From the NCBI RefSeq assembly GCF_947499845.1, contig NZ_CANMPM010000010.1, positions 1 through 64,000 of the forward strand: a stretch of DNA of 64,000 bases, given 5' to 3'. This DNA comes from an uncultured Pseudokineococcus sp. Its GTDB lineage: Bacteria > Actinomycetota > Actinomycetes > Actinomycetales > Quadrisphaeraceae. Positions 42,773 to 55,448 of this stretch are shown in pieces. The position numbers and the translations under genes were made by a program. The notes beneath the pieces were generated by a model. It was not told the origin of the DNA. It saw only the letters and a list, made by a program, of their open reading frames with translations, and searched no databases. Each line of letters opens with the position of its first letter. Positions within the stretch are counted from its first letter, which is position 1.

Positions 42773-42877
42773 GGTGGGGGCGGGTGGCGTGCGGGGCACG
42801 TCGGGCGAGCGCCCGTGCTGGGCGCCAGCCCCAGCGAGGGGGCGTAGCCAGTGCCCCGCACGCCACCCGCGCCCACC
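42773..42877 (+). repeat. Palindromic element, copy 2
   Basis: The 63-bp core (42794-42856) is nearly identical to copy 1. The 21-bp arms pair at 20 of 21 positions; the exception is the same G-G pair seen in the other well-preserved copies. It is in the same orientation as copy 1, 194 bp further on, again preceded by GGTGACGTCCGC. Confidence 0.88.
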
Positions 42878-42882
42878 CACCC

Positions 42883-42987
42883 AGCCACGAGACACCCAGC
42901 CACGAGACACCCGGCCACGAGACACCCGGCCACGAGACACCCGGCCACGAGACACCCGGCCACGAGACACCCGGCCACAGATCACCC
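42883..42987. repeat. Seven 15-bp iteron-like direct repeats in oriC region
   Basis: The unit GGCCACGAGACACCC is repeated head to tail seven times. The first two units start AGCC and the last is degenerate (GGCCACAGATCACCC). The array sits between the palindromic elements and the DnaA boxes. Such iterons usually bind an initiator or regulator; no such protein is identified. Confidence 0.92.
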
Positions 42988-43026
42988 GGACGACGGTCAC
43001 GACGACGCCGCGGCCCCGGCAAGCGC

Positions 43027-43225
43027 CTCCCCACAGGTGTGCACAACCCTGTGGACATCTGTGGAGATCCCCCCGTGCGCGTCCACACCCCCGTGGACGG
43101 AGAGCCGGGGCCGCACCGGCGTGCACACCCCCGGGTCGACCCGGCGGACGGGCGCCCCCACGGCGTCCCGAGGGCGACACGCGACGTGACCTGCGGCGCC
43201 GTCCCGTCCTCCACAGCGTCCACAG
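43027..43225. promoter_or_regulatory. DnaA-box cluster in oriC candidate
   Basis: Sites close to TTGTCCACA include TTGTGCACA (43038-43046, minus), ATGTCCACA (43050-43058, minus), ATCTCCACA (43060-43068, minus), GCGTCCACA (43079-43087), TCCTCCACA (43207-43215) and GCGTCCACA (43217-43225). The first three are tightly packed at about 11-bp steps, in helical phase. Confidence 0.75.
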
Positions 43226-43511
43226 CACCGATGACGAGGACGAGCCTCCCCGGTGAAGAGGAGATCCGCGCACAGCTGGTGGAGGGCCTGTCTGGGGACG
43301 AGCGCCTCGAGGCCGGCGACGCGGGAGGTGGGCGAGCCCGGGAGCGACGCGCCGTCGCTGGTGCGACCCGGGAGGGGACGGTGGAGCGGGCCCTCGCCGC
43401 GAGCCGCGTCTGCCGTAGGGTCGGCGACCGCGCCCGCGCGTCCGCCGGGCCGCACCAGCGGACGCACCCCTGCAGCGAGCAGCGCGGGGGCGCCGGGAGG
43501 GGTCGGTCGCC

Positions 43512-44654
43512 GTGAGGTTCAGGGTCGAGCGCGACGTGCTCGCGGAGGCGGTCACGTGGACCGCGCGCTCCCTCCCCACCCGTCCGCCGGTGCCGGTGCT
43601 CGCCGGTCTGGTGCTCGACGCCGACGCGAGCGGGACGCTGTCGTTCGCGGGCTTCGACTACGAGGTCTCGGGGCGCGTCGAGGTGGCCGCGGAGGTCGAG
43701 GACGCGGGCCGGGCGCTCGTGTCGGGGCGCCTGCTGGCCGACATCGCGCGGAGCCTGCCGAGCCGGCCGGTGGAGGTCGTGAGCGAGGGCTCGAAGGTGA
43801 CGCTGACGTGCGGCGCCAGCCGCTTCCAGCTGCTGACGATGCCCGTCGAGGAGTACCCGGCGCTGCCGGAGATGCCCGCGTCCAGCGGCGTGGTGGCGGG
43901 CGACGTGCTGACGCAGGCGGTGGGCCAGGTCGTCGTCGCCGCGAGCCGCGACGAGACGCTGCCGATCCTCACCGGCGTCCGCATGGAGATCGAGGGCGAC
44001 CGGCTGACGCTGCTGGCCACGGACCGCTACCGGCTCGCGATGCGCGAGCTGGCGTGGTCCCCCGCGACGCCGGGGGCGTCCACGACGGCGCTCGTCCGCG
44101 CCCGCACGCTCTCGGAGGTGGCGCGCTCGCTCGGCTCGGGCGGGGGGGACGTCGTCGTCGCGCTGTCCGACGGCACGAGCGGCACGGGCACGGCGATGAT
44201 CGGCTTCGAGGCGGGGGGCCGGCGCACGACGTCGCTGCTCGTCGACGGCGAGTACCCGAAGGTGCGCTCGCTGTTCCCGGCCGAGTCGGCCGTGCGCGCC
44301 GTCGTCGGGCGCGAGGAGCTCGTCGACGCGGTGCGGCGCGTGTCGCTCGTGGCGGAGCGCAACACCCCGGTGCGGCTGTCTTTCACCGAGGGCCAGGTGG
44401 TCCTCGAGGCCGGCGCCGGGGACGACGCGCAGGCGAGCGAGGCCCTGCCGGCGACGCTCGACGGCGAGCCGCTGGAGATCGCCTTCAACCCGGCGTTCCT
44501 CCTCGACGGGCTGGGGGCGCTGCCGACGCCGCACGTGCGCCTGTCCTTCACCCAGCCGACGAAGCCGGCGGTCCTCACGGGCCAGCAGGAGCCCGAGGGC
44601 GACGACGACCCGGGCTACCGGTACCTGCTCATGCCCGTCCGGATGGCCGGCTGA
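43512..44654 (+). CDS. dnaN: DNA polymerase III sliding clamp, beta subunit
   Basis: This 380-residue protein forms the ring that tethers polymerase to DNA. The three clamp domains are present (MRFRVERDVLAEAVTWTARS; ILTGVRMEIEGDRLTLLATD; VRLSFTQPTKPAVLTG) and it ends YLLMPVRMAG as usual. GTG 43512 follows GGGAGGGG. It is the first gene after oriC, followed by gnd rather than directly by recF. Confidence 0.97.
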   Translation: MRFRVERDVLAEAVTWTARSLPTRPPVPVLAGLVLDADASGTLSFAGFDYEVSGRVEVAAEVEDAGRALVSGRLLADIARSLPSRPVEVVSEGSKVTLTCGASRFQLLTMPVEEYPALPEMPASSGVVAGDVLTQAVGQVVVAASRDETLPILTGVRMEIEGDRLTLLATDRYRLAMRELAWSPATPGASTTALVRARTLSEVARSLGSGGGDVVVALSDGTSGTGTAMIGFEAGGRRTTSLLVDGEYPKVRSLFPAESAVRAVVGREELVDAVRRVSLVAERNTPVRLSFTEGQVVLEAGAGDDAQASEALPATLDGEPLEIAFNPAFLLDGLGALPTPHVRLSFTQPTKPAVLTGQQEPEGDDDPGYRYLLMPVRMAG

Positions 44655-44790
44655 GCCTCCCCCGCGGGGGAGCCGAGCGGCGCGAGCGGCGGCGCGGCAC
44701 CACGCTGGGGGCCGTGCGCGGCCGGCGCACGCGGGCGGCCGCCGCCCGGGACGTCCAGGCAGCACCGCGGGAGCGGTGGGGAGGAGCGGC

Positions 44791-45840
<1,050 letters not shown>

Positions 45841-45850
45841 CCCTCGCCCA

Positions 45851-45886
45851 CCGAGGCCGCCCGTCCTCCCGGACGGGCGGCCTCGG
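45851..45886 (+). terminator. Hairpin terminator after gnd
   Basis: CCGAGGCCGCCCGTC pairs perfectly with GACGGGCGGCCTCGG across a 6-base loop, 10 bp after the gnd stop codon and before recF. Confidence 0.8.
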
Positions 45887-45932
45887 AGCGGGACGAGGAC
45901 GGGGACGGGGACGGAGGACGGAGGTCGGCGCG

Positions 45933-47315
45933 GTGCACGTGGCGCACCTGTCGCTCGCCGACTTCCGCAACTACGAGCGCGCCGAGCTCCCGCTCGAGCC
46001 CGGGGTGACGGCGCTCGTCGGCCCCAACGGCCAGGGGAAGACGAACCTCGTCGAGGCGCTCGGCTACGTCGCCTCCCTGTCGAGCCACCGCGTCGCGAAC
46101 GACGCCCCGCTCGTGCGGGCGGGCGCCGAGCGGGCGGTCGTGCGCGCGAGCGTGGTGCGCGACGGCCGCCCGCTGCTCGCGGAGGTCGAGATCAACCCGG
46201 GGCGCGCGAACCGGGCGCGGCTGGGGCGCTCGGCCCTGCCGCGGGCGCGCGAGCTCGTCGGCACGCTGCGCACCGTGCTCTTCGCGCCGGAGGACCTCGC
46301 CCTCGTCAAGGGCGACCCCGAGGGCCGGCGCCGCTTCGCCGACGACCTCCTCGTGCTCCTCGCCCCGCGCCTGGCCGGCGTCCGCGCCGAGTACGACCGG
46401 GCGCTGAAGCAGCGCAACGCCCTGCTGCGCTCGGCGGGCGCGACGAGCGCGGCGCGCCGCGGCGCGGGCCCGCTGCCCGGCATCGAGGTGTGGGACCACC
46501 AGCTGGCGGCCCTGGGCGCCGACCTGCTGTCCGCGCGGCGCTACCTCCTGGCGCGGCTCGCGCCGTACGTCGCGCGCGCCTACGACGCCGTCGCGGAGAC
46601 GGCGCCCGGCGGGACGGGCGCGGGCGCCGCGGCGGAGGGCGGCGCCGCCGACGTCGTCCGGCTCGCCTACCGCGGCTCGCTCGCCGAGCACCGCGGCGAG
46701 GGCGAGGAGGACCTGTCCTCCGAGGCGGCCCGGGAGGCGGGCGCCGCACCGCGGGACGTCCTGGCCGCCCAGCTCGTCGAGGCGATGGAGCAGTTGCGCC
46801 GCCGTGAGGTCGAGCGGGGGCTGACGCTCGTGGGCCCGCACCGCGACGACGTCGTGCTCTCCCTGCGCGGGCTGCCCGCGCGGGGGTACGCCAGCCACGG
46901 GGAGTCGTGGTCCTACGCGCTCGCGCTGCGGCTGGGCGCCTACGAGCTGCTGCGCAGCGAGGGGCCGGGGACGCCGTCCGAGCGCGAGCCCGTGCTCGTC
47001 CTCGACGACGTCTTCGCCGAGCTCGACGCGCGCCGGCGCTCCCGGCTGGCCGAGCTGGTGGCGGGCGCCGAGCAGGTCCTCCTCACCGCGGCCGTGCCCG
47101 AGGACGTGCCCCCTCAGCTCACCGGGCGCCGCGTGCACGTGCGCGCCGGCGCCCTGCAGCTGCCGCCCGACGGCGGACGGGCCGAGGACGCCGTCGCCGA
47201 CGGCGGTCCCGCCGCCGACGAGGGGTCCGTGCCCGAGGAGGCCGCTCAGGAGGGCTCCGCCGACGAGGGCTCCGCCGCGCAGGGCTCCCCCGGTGGGAGG
47301 GACGGGCGTGGCTGA
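45933..47315 (+). CDS. recF: DNA replication and repair protein RecF
   Basis: This 460-residue SMC-like ATPase helps load RecA at gaps. It begins [19 protein letters not shown] with Walker [17 protein letters not shown], has the signature [20 protein letters not shown] and Walker [14 protein letters not shown]. About 65 acidic, disordered residues follow the fold, longer than usual. The GTG at 45933 has GGAGG upstream. It overlaps the DUF721 gene by eight bases. Confidence 0.96.
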   Translation: MHVAHLSLADFRNYERAELPLEPGVTALVGPNGQGKTNLVEALGYVASLSSHRVANDAPLVRAGAERAVVRASVVRDGRPLLAEVEINPGRANRARLGRSALPRARELVGTLRTVLFAPEDLALVKGDPEGRRRFADDLLVLLAPRLAGVRAEYDRALKQRNALLRSAGATSAARRGAGPLPGIEVWDHQLAALGADLLSARRYLLARLAPYVARAYDAVAETAPGGTGAGAAAEGGAADVVRLAYRGSLAEHRGEGEEDLSSEAAREAGAAPRDVLAAQLVEAMEQLRRREVERGLTLVGPHRDDVVLSLRGLPARGYASHGESWSYALALRLGAYELLRSEGPGTPSEREPVLVLDDVFAELDARRRSRLAELVAGAEQVLLTAAVPEDVPPQLTGRRVHVRAGALQLPPDGGRAEDAVADGGPAADEGSVPEEAAQEGSADEGSAAQGSPGGRDGRG

Positions 47316-47934
47316 GCGTCCCGGCGAGCCCGAGCCCCCCGAGCCCCCCGGGGGCCCCGGCGGTCCTCCCGACCCGCCGGCCGACGGCGACGCCGCGCTC
47401 TCCGCGGACCCGTCCGCGGACGCCGTGCGCGCGGCGCTGGGCCGCGCGCGGGCGGCGGCCCGCGCCCGCGGCGTCCTGCCGGGGGCCCCCGGCAGCGGCG
47501 GGAAGAGCTCGGACCAGCGGCGCCGCGAGGAGCGCCGCCGCCGCGGCACGGCGATGTCCGGCGCCGGGCCGGACGACCGCGACCCCCAGACGGTGGGCCG
47601 CAGCGTCGACCGGCTCGTCGGCGAGCTGGGCTGGTCGGCGCCCGTCGCCGTCGGCGGCGTCGTCGGCCGGTGGGAGCAGGTCGTCGGCCCCGAGGTGGCG
47701 GCCCACGCGACGCCCGAGCGGTTCGCGGACGGCGTCCTCGTCGTCCGCGCCGACTCGACGGCGTGGGCGACCCAGCTGCGGCTGCTCGAGCCGGTCATCG
47801 CCCGCCGCCTCGACGAGGAGCTCGGCGCCGGCGTCGTCGTCAAGCTGCAGGTCCGCGGCCCCGGCGCCCCCTCGTGGCGGCGCGGGCCCCGCCGGGCGCC
47901 CGGCGGCCGAGGACCGCGCGACACCTACGGGTGA
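47308..47934 (+). CDS. DUF721 family protein (RecF-GyrB interval)
   Basis: This 208-residue protein has a Pro/Gly-rich N-terminus and a C-terminal DUF721 domain (about 95-180) with [20 protein letters not shown] and [19 protein letters not shown]. Genes of this family lie between recF and gyrB in nearly all actinobacteria. Resemblance to DciA, the widespread helicase loader, makes a role with DnaB possible. GTG 47308 is chosen for the GGGAGGG upstream. Confidence 0.9.
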   Translation: MAERPGEPEPPEPPGGPGGPPDPPADGDAALSADPSADAVRAALGRARAAARARGVLPGAPGSGGKSSDQRRREERRRRGTAMSGAGPDDRDPQTVGRSVDRLVGELGWSAPVAVGGVVGRWEQVVGPEVAAHATPERFADGVLVVRADSTAWATQLRLLEPVIARRLDEELGAGVVVKLQVRGPGAPSWRRGPRRAPGGRGPRDTYG

Positions 47935-47941
47935 GGGTCGG

Positions 47942-48241
47942 TCAGCGGACCGGGCCGCTCCCGGCGGCAGGACCGGTGGGTTCACCGGTGGGGCGCGCCG
48001 GGGGTGGGCGCAGCGCGGCCAGCACCGTCCCCGCGAGGGCGAGGAGCAGCAGCGCGGGCGCCGCCGCGAGCGCCGCGCCGACCGGCTGGCCGCCGGCCAG
48101 CGCCCCGACGCCCACCCCGAGGACGGCCGCCCCGAGTGCGGCGGCGACGACGGCCAGCACCGCGACGCCCCGCCGCTGCGCGCCGTCGACCGTCGCGAGC
48201 GCGCGGCGGACGCCGTCGACGGGACCGGTCGGACGGCTCAC
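47942..48241 (-). CDS. Small two-helix membrane protein
   Basis: This 99-residue protein starts at GTG 48241 behind an excellent GGAGGAGGA and has two hydrophobic segments (AVLAVVAAALGAAVLGVGV and LAAAPALLLLALAGTVLAAL). It converges on DUF721 and is divergent from gyrB. I do not recognise a named family. Confidence 0.7.
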   Translation of the reverse strand: MSRPTGPVDGVRRALATVDGAQRRGVAVLAVVAAALGAAVLGVGVGALAGGQPVGAALAAAPALLLLALAGTVLAALRPPPARPTGEPTGPAAGSGPVR

Positions 48242-50907
<2,666 letters not shown>

Positions 50908-50914
50908 CGGTGCC

Positions 50915-50928
50915 GGTTCACGTGGAAC
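50915..50928. other. parS-like half-degenerate site
   Basis: GGTTCACGTGGAAC retains one perfect half-site of GTTCCACGTGGAAC and has two mismatches in the other half. It begins eight bases after the gyrB stop codon. Confidence 0.4.
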
Positions 50929-50963
50929 GTCTGCTCGGGGCCGGGTGCCTCTCGGCTGGGGGC

Positions 50964-51067
50964 GCCGGGCGCCGGACCCGCCGAGGGCACTGGCTACGCA
51001 CCCGCGCTGGGCTGCTGCCCAGCACGGATGCTCGCCTGACGTGCCCCCGGCGGGTCCGCCCCCCGGC
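50964..51067 (-). repeat. Palindromic element, copy 3 (inverted)
   Basis: On the minus strand the core (50985-51046) starts GGGCACGTCAGGCGAG and ends GCGTAGCCAGTGCCC. The arms (GCCGGGGGGCGGACCC type) differ from copies 1 and 2 but pair at 18 of 21 positions plus one G-T pair, and keep the G-G mismatch at the same place. TGCACGAGC precedes it, as for the copy at 5.2 kb. Confidence 0.85.
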
Positions 51068-51376
51068 GCTCGTGCACGTCGCCCGGCCGCAGGCGTCCTC
51101 CCTCGTGGCTCCGGCGCCGCGGTCGGATGACCGGGCGCGGACGTCGTCGGCGGGCGGGAGCCGGAGCGGCCGGCTCGCCGAGGGCGGTCTCGACGCGACC
51201 ACGGGGGTGGTGACCTCCCCGAGCGCGAGGGGAGGCAGCCGCCTCGCGCCCCCGGCCACGACGACGGTGCGCCCCACGCCCCCCGCCCGGACGACGGCGA
51301 CCGCAGCGCACCCAGCCGCAGCACAGACCCCGACGGTGCCCCAGCACGTGCACCGCCTCCTCGACGAAGGACTGAC

Positions 51377-54175
51377 GTGAGCGAGACGACGCCCCCGGGC
51401 CCGGAGACCGACCGCATCGAGCCGGTCGACCTGCAGCTCGAGATGCAGCGCAGCTACCTCGACTACGCGATGAGCGTGATCGTCGGGCGCGCGCTGCCCG
51501 AGGTGCGGGACGGGCTGAAGCCCGTGCACCGGCGGGTGCTCTACGCCATGTACGACGGCGGGTACCGGCCCGACCGCGGGTTCAACAAGTGCAGCCGCGT
51601 GGTCGGCGACGTCATGGGGCAGTACCACCCTCACGGCGACAGCTCGATCTACGACACCCTCGTGCGGCTCGCGCAGGACTGGACGCTGCGGTACCCGCTC
51701 GTGCAGGGGCAGGGGAACTTCGGGTCGCCCGGCAACGACCCGGCCGCGGCGATGCGGTACACGGAGTGCCGTCTGGCGCCGCTGGCCATGGAGATGGTCC
51801 GCGACATCGACCAGGACACGGTCGACATGGGCCCGAACTACGACGGGCGCACCGAGGAGCCGGTGATCCTGCCGAGCCGGTTCCCCAACCTGCTCGTCAA
51901 CGGCAGCGCCGGCATCGCCGTCGGCATGGCGACGAACATCCCACCGCACAACCTCCGCGAGGTCGGGTCGGGTGTGCAGTGGTTCCTCGAGAACCCCACG
52001 GCCAGCCGCGAGGAGCTGCTCGAGGCGCTCCTCGAGCGCATCAAGGGCCCCGACTTCCCGACGGGGGCGCTCATCACGGGGCGCCGGGGCATCGAGGACG
52101 CGTACCGCACCGGGCGCGGGTCCATCACGATGCGGGCGGTCGTCGAGGTCGAGGAGATCGCCGGGCGCACGTGCCTCGTCGTGAAGGCGCTCCCCTACCA
52201 GGTCAACCCCGACGACCTGGCGCAGAAGATCGCCGAGCTCGTCCGGGACGGGCGGATGGCCGGCATCGCCGACATCCGCGACGAGACGTCGGGCCGCACC
52301 GGGCAGCGGCTCGTCATCGTGCTCAAGCGCGACGCCGTCGCGAAGGTCGTCCTCAACAACCTGTACAAGCACACGGCGCTGCAGCAGAGCTTCGGCGCCA
52401 ACATGCTGGCGCTCGTCGACGGGGTGCCGCGCACGCTCTCGCTCGACGGCTTCGTGCGGCACTGGGTCGACCACCAGATCGAGGTCATCGTCCGGCGCAC
52501 GCGCTACCGGCTGCGGCAGGCCGAGGAGCGGGCCCACATCCTGCGCGGGCTCGTCAAGGCGCTCGACGCGCTCGACGAGGTCATCGCCCTCATCCGGGCG
52601 GCGGCGACGGTCGAGGTGGCGCGCGACGGGCTCATCGAGCTGCTCGACATCGACGAGCTGCAGGCCCGCGCCATCCTCGACATGCAGCTGCGGCGCCTCG
52701 CGGCCCTGGAGCGGCAGCGGATCGTCGACGACCTCGCGGCGCTGGAGCTCCAGATCGCCGAGTTCCGGGCGATCCTCGAGAGCCCGCAGCGCCAGCGCGA
52801 CATCGTCTCGGCCGAGCTCGCGGAGATCATCGAGAAGTACGGCGACGACCGGCGCACCGAGATCATCCCCTTCGACGGGGACATGTCGGCCGAGGACCTC
52901 ATCCCCGAGGAGGAGGTCGTCGTCACCATCACGCGCGGCGGGTACGCCAAGCGCACGCGCACCGACGCCTACCGCTCGCAGCGGCGCGGCGGCAAGGGCG
53001 TGCGCGGGACGGCGCTGCGGGGCGACGACGTCGTCGAGCACTTCTTCACGACGACGACGCACCACTGGCTGCTCTTCTTCACGAACCTCGGCCGGGTGTA
53101 CCGCGCCAAGGCGCACGAGCTCCCCGAGGGCTCGCGGGACGGTCGGGGCCAGCACGTGGCCAACCTCCTGGCCTTCGCGCCGGGCGAGCAGATCGCCCAG
53201 GTGCTCGACATCCGCGACTACGAGCAGGCCCCCTACCTCGTGCTGGCCACGCGGCGGGGCCTCGTGAAGAAGAGCCGCCTGTCCGACTACGACTCCCCGC
53301 GCGCCGGCGGCCTCATCGCCATCAACCTGCGGGGCGCCCAGACGGCGGAGCTGGACGTCGCCGCCGACGGCGGGGACGCGGACGGTGACGGCGAGGGCGC
53401 CGCGGCCGTGGCGGTCGGCGGGGACGAGCTGGTCTCGGCCGTCCTCGTCGAGGCGACCGACGACCTCCTCCTCGTGTCCCGCAAGGGGCAGTCGCTGCGC
53501 TTCACGGCGACCGACGAGGCGCTGCGGCCGATGGGCCGGGCGACGTCCGGCGTCACGGGCATGCGCTTCCGGGAGGACGACGACCTGCTCGCGCTCGGCG
53601 TCGTGCCCGAGGGCAGCCGGCGCGAGGTCTTCGTCGTCGTCGAGAACGGCACGGCCAAGCGGACGCCGGTGGACGCCTACCGGGTCCAGGGCCGCGGCGG
53701 GTACGGCATCAAGGTGGCGCGGCTGGCCGAGCGCGGCGGCGACCTCGTGGGGGCGCTGCTCGTCGAGGACGGCGACGAGGTGCTCGTCGTCATGGGCCGC
53801 GGGCGCATCGTGCGCAGCCGGGTCGACGAGGTGCGCCCGACCGGGCGCGACACGACGGGCGTCCGCTTCGCGACGCCGGACGACGGCGACGCGATCATCG
53901 CCGTCGCCCGCAACGCCGAGCGGGTCATCGAGGACGAGGTCGCGGCGGCTGACGCCGAGGGCGTGGCGCCGTCCGACGGCACCTCCACGGGAGGGTCACA
54001 GGTCGGCGACACCGGGGGGTCCGCGCGCGGGGACGCCGGTGCGGCCGGTGGTGATGGCGTAGCGTCCGCCGTCGAGGCAGGCCCCGGCGGCGGGACCGAC
54101 GACGACGCCGCGAGCGACGTCGACGACGGCGCCGGGGACGACGGGGCGGACGACGACCGAGGGAGTGGCGCGTGA
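51377..54175 (+). CDS. gyrA: DNA gyrase subunit A
   Basis: This 932-residue subunit cuts and rejoins DNA. The catalytic Tyr is in [13 protein letters not shown] (about 128), the quinolone region shows [20 protein letters not shown], with Ser and Asp at the usual resistance positions unchanged in type, and the beta-pinwheel begins with the GyrA box QRRGGKG. About 85 acidic, Gly-rich residues follow the last blade. GTG 51377 follows GAAGGACTGAC. The stop codon overlaps the DUF3566 start. Confidence 0.97.
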   Translation: MSETTPPGPETDRIEPVDLQLEMQRSYLDYAMSVIVGRALPEVRDGLKPVHRRVLYAMYDGGYRPDRGFNKCSRVVGDVMGQYHPHGDSSIYDTLVRLAQDWTLRYPLVQGQGNFGSPGNDPAAAMRYTECRLAPLAMEMVRDIDQDTVDMGPNYDGRTEEPVILPSRFPNLLVNGSAGIAVGMATNIPPHNLREVGSGVQWFLENPTASREELLEALLERIKGPDFPTGALITGRRGIEDAYRTGRGSITMRAVVEVEEIAGRTCLVVKALPYQVNPDDLAQKIAELVRDGRMAGIADIRDETSGRTGQRLVIVLKRDAVAKVVLNNLYKHTALQQSFGANMLALVDGVPRTLSLDGFVRHWVDHQIEVIVRRTRYRLRQAEERAHILRGLVKALDALDEVIALIRAAATVEVARDGLIELLDIDELQARAILDMQLRRLAALERQRIVDDLAALELQIAEFRAILESPQRQRDIVSAELAEIIEKYGDDRRTEIIPFDGDMSAEDLIPEEEVVVTITRGGYAKRTRTDAYRSQRRGGKGVRGTALRGDDVVEHFFTTTTHHWLLFFTNLGRVYRAKAHELPEGSRDGRGQHVANLLAFAPGEQIAQVLDIRDYEQAPYLVLATRRGLVKKSRLSDYDSPRAGGLIAINLRGAQTAELDVAADGGDADGDGEGAAAVAVGGDELVSAVLVEATDDLLLVSRKGQSLRFTATDEALRPMGRATSGVTGMRFREDDDLLALGVVPEGSRREVFVVVENGTAKRTPVDAYRVQGRGGYGIKVARLAERGGDLVGALLVEDGDEVLVVMGRGRIVRSRVDEVRPTGRDTTGVRFATPDDGDAIIAVARNAERVIEDEVAAADAEGVAPSDGTSTGGSQVGDTGGSARGDAGAAGGDGVASAVEAGPGGGTDDDAASDVDDGAGDDGADDDRGSGA

Positions 54176-54720
54176 GCGCGAGCGAGGCGCGGACCCAGCA
54201 GTCGACCGCCGGAGGTGCTCGCGCGACGTCCGCGGAGCGCAGCGCCGACGGCGGTGAGCAGCGCAGGCCGGGCGAGGCCCGCGCGGGCCAGCAGCGCCCG
54301 GCGGGCGGCGCGGGCGCCACGACGGCGGAGGGGCGCCGCGCCGGCGCCCCCGCGGGCAGCACCCAGCGGCGGGTGCGGCTGAGCGTCTCGCGCATCGACC
54401 CGTGGTCGGTCCTGAAGCTCTCCTTCCTCCTGTCGGTGGTCATCGGCATCGCCGTCGTCGTGGCCGCGGCAGCCCTGTGGACGGTGCTCGACGCGGTCGG
54501 GGTCTACGACAGCGTCAACAACGTCATCGGCGACTTCACGGGGACGGGCAGCGTCGACGTCACGACGTACGTGGGCTTCTCCCAGGTCGTCTCGGCCGCC
54601 ACCGTGCTGGCCGTCGTCGACGTCGTGCTCCTCACGGCGCTCTCCACCCTGGGCGCGGTCGTCTACAACGTCGCCTCCGCGCTCGTCGGCGGGCTCCGCG
54701 TCACGCTGACCGACGACTGA
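54172..54720 (+). CDS. DUF3566 domain membrane protein
   Basis: This 182-residue protein has a 65-residue disordered N-terminus, then [20 protein letters not shown], the DUF3566 hallmark, and two transmembrane helices. The family always sits after gyrA in actinobacteria and is of unknown function. The GTGA overlap with gyrA indicates coupling. Confidence 0.92.
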   Translation: MSASEARTQQSTAGGARATSAERSADGGEQRRPGEARAGQQRPAGGAGATTAEGRRAGAPAGSTQRRVRLSVSRIDPWSVLKLSFLLSVVIGIAVVVAAAALWTVLDAVGVYDSVNNVIGDFTGTGSVDVTTYVGFSQVVSAATVLAVVDVVLLTALSTLGAVVYNVASALVGGLRVTLTDD

Positions 54721-54823
54721 CGCCGACCGACCGGGGTGGCTGGTCCGGGCACCGCGATCCGGCCACCCGGGGACCGCGGAGGGGTGGGGCGCCCGCCGTT
54801 CGCGCCTCCCCCCGGTGCTGGGG

Positions 54824-54829
54824 TAACCT
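54824..54829 (+). promoter_or_regulatory. -10 box of the tRNA unit
   Basis: TAACCT fits TANNNT and lies 50 bp before tRNA-Ile. A TTCGCG about 19 bases upstream is a poor -35. Confidence 0.5.
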
Positions 54830-54878
54830 CCCGGCTGCACGGCGCGACCGCCTCCGGGTGGTGGCGCCGCGGCGTCCC

Positions 54879-54952
54879 GGGCCTATAGCTCAGTCGGTTA
54901 GAGCGCTTCCCTGATAAGGAAGAGGCCAGAGGTTCAAGTCCTCTTAGGCCCA
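54879..54952 (+). tRNA. tRNA-Ile (GAT)
   Basis: The acceptor GGGCCTA pairs with TAGGCCC, the anticodon loop CTGATAA gives GAT, and the T arm has GGTTCAAGTCC. The encoded 3' end continues CCG, so CCA must be completed by the nucleotidyltransferase. Confidence 0.97.
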
Positions 54953-54981
54953 CCGCTGGCGCCCCTGCGCCGGTCGCCCCC

Positions 54982-55054
54982 GGGGGCGTGGCGCAACTGG
55001 TAGCGCACCTGCTTTGCAAGCAGGGGGTTAGGGGTTCGAGTCCCCTCGCCTCCA
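54982..55054 (+). tRNA. tRNA-Ala (TGC)
   Basis: The acceptor GGGGGCG pairs with CGCCTCC with one G-T pair, the anticodon stem-loop CCTGCTTTGCAAGCAGG gives TGC, and the T arm has GGTTCGAGTCC. CCA is not fully encoded. It is transcribed with tRNA-Ile. Confidence 0.97.
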
Positions 55055-55076
55055 CCCCGAGCCCTCGAGGGCTGCC

Positions 55077-55117
55077 CGACGAGAGCCCCGGACCCCCGCG
55101 GTCCGGGGCTCTCGTCG
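55077..55117 (+). terminator. Hairpin terminator after the tRNA genes
   Basis: An 18-bp perfect stem (CGACGAGAGCCCCGGACC and complement) with a 5-base loop lies 22 bp after tRNA-Ala, followed by TCGTCC. Confidence 0.85.
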
Positions 55118-55188
55118 TCCCGCCCGCCGCCTCCACCACCGTGCCGGCCCACGTCTGTCTCCGCGTCCGCCGACCGGTGCCCTATGAC

Positions 55189-55382
55189 GGCGACGTGTGG
55201 CCATGTCGCCCTCCGAGGGCGCCTCGTGGGGGCGACATGGCCACACGTCGTCCTGCCCGGGTGGTCGGAGGGGCGACGTGGCCACACGTCGCCGTCGGGC
55301 TCGGCGGGGTGAGGGCGACATGGCCACACGTCGCCGTCGGGCTCGGCGGTGCGCCTCGGGGCGACGGAGCCGCACGTCGCCC
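55189..55382. repeat. Array C: five short palindromic repeats at about 41-bp pitch
   Basis: Units with GGCGAC and GTCGCC arms around ATGGCCACAC begin at 55189, 55230, 55271, 55313 and 55359 (steps 41, 41, 42, 46). The first is inverted and the last degenerate. The unit is the same family as array B. It fills the 331-bp convergent gap between the tRNA terminator and the next gene. Confidence 0.9.
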
Positions 55383-55448
55383 GGGGGCGGACGCACGACG
55401 GCCCGCCCCCGGTCGGGAGCGGGCCGTCGGTCGGGCTGGAGCCGGGGG

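Larger units (their letters stand above)
42477..43511. other. Candidate chromosomal origin (oriC), dnaA-dnaN gap
   Basis: This 1035-bp non-coding stretch holds two copies of the palindromic element, seven 15-bp direct repeats and a DnaA-box cluster at 43027-43225, in that order. A possible dnaN -10 (TAGGGT, 43416-43421) follows. The dnaA-dnaN gap is the usual oriC of actinobacteria. No clearly AT-rich unwinding element is visible, so the exact melting site is unknown. Confidence 0.75.
50908..51376. other. gyrB-gyrA gap
   Basis: This 469-bp gap holds a parS-like site and palindromic element copy 3. No gene is seen in the remaining 300 bp before gyrA, and no clear promoter can be named. Confidence 0.6.

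Noticed and set aside
42579-42877. Insertion sequence or MITE with terminal inverted repeats
   Set aside because: No transposase gene and no target-site duplication can be seen, and the arms differ between copies, which is unlike true terminal inverted repeats. A REP-type origin cannot be fully excluded.
42607-42978. Minus-strand ORF with repeated GCLVA residues over the 15-bp array
   Set aside because: The repeat is in phase with codons only because 15 is a multiple of three; the rest of the frame runs through the palindromic elements and has no protein-like features.
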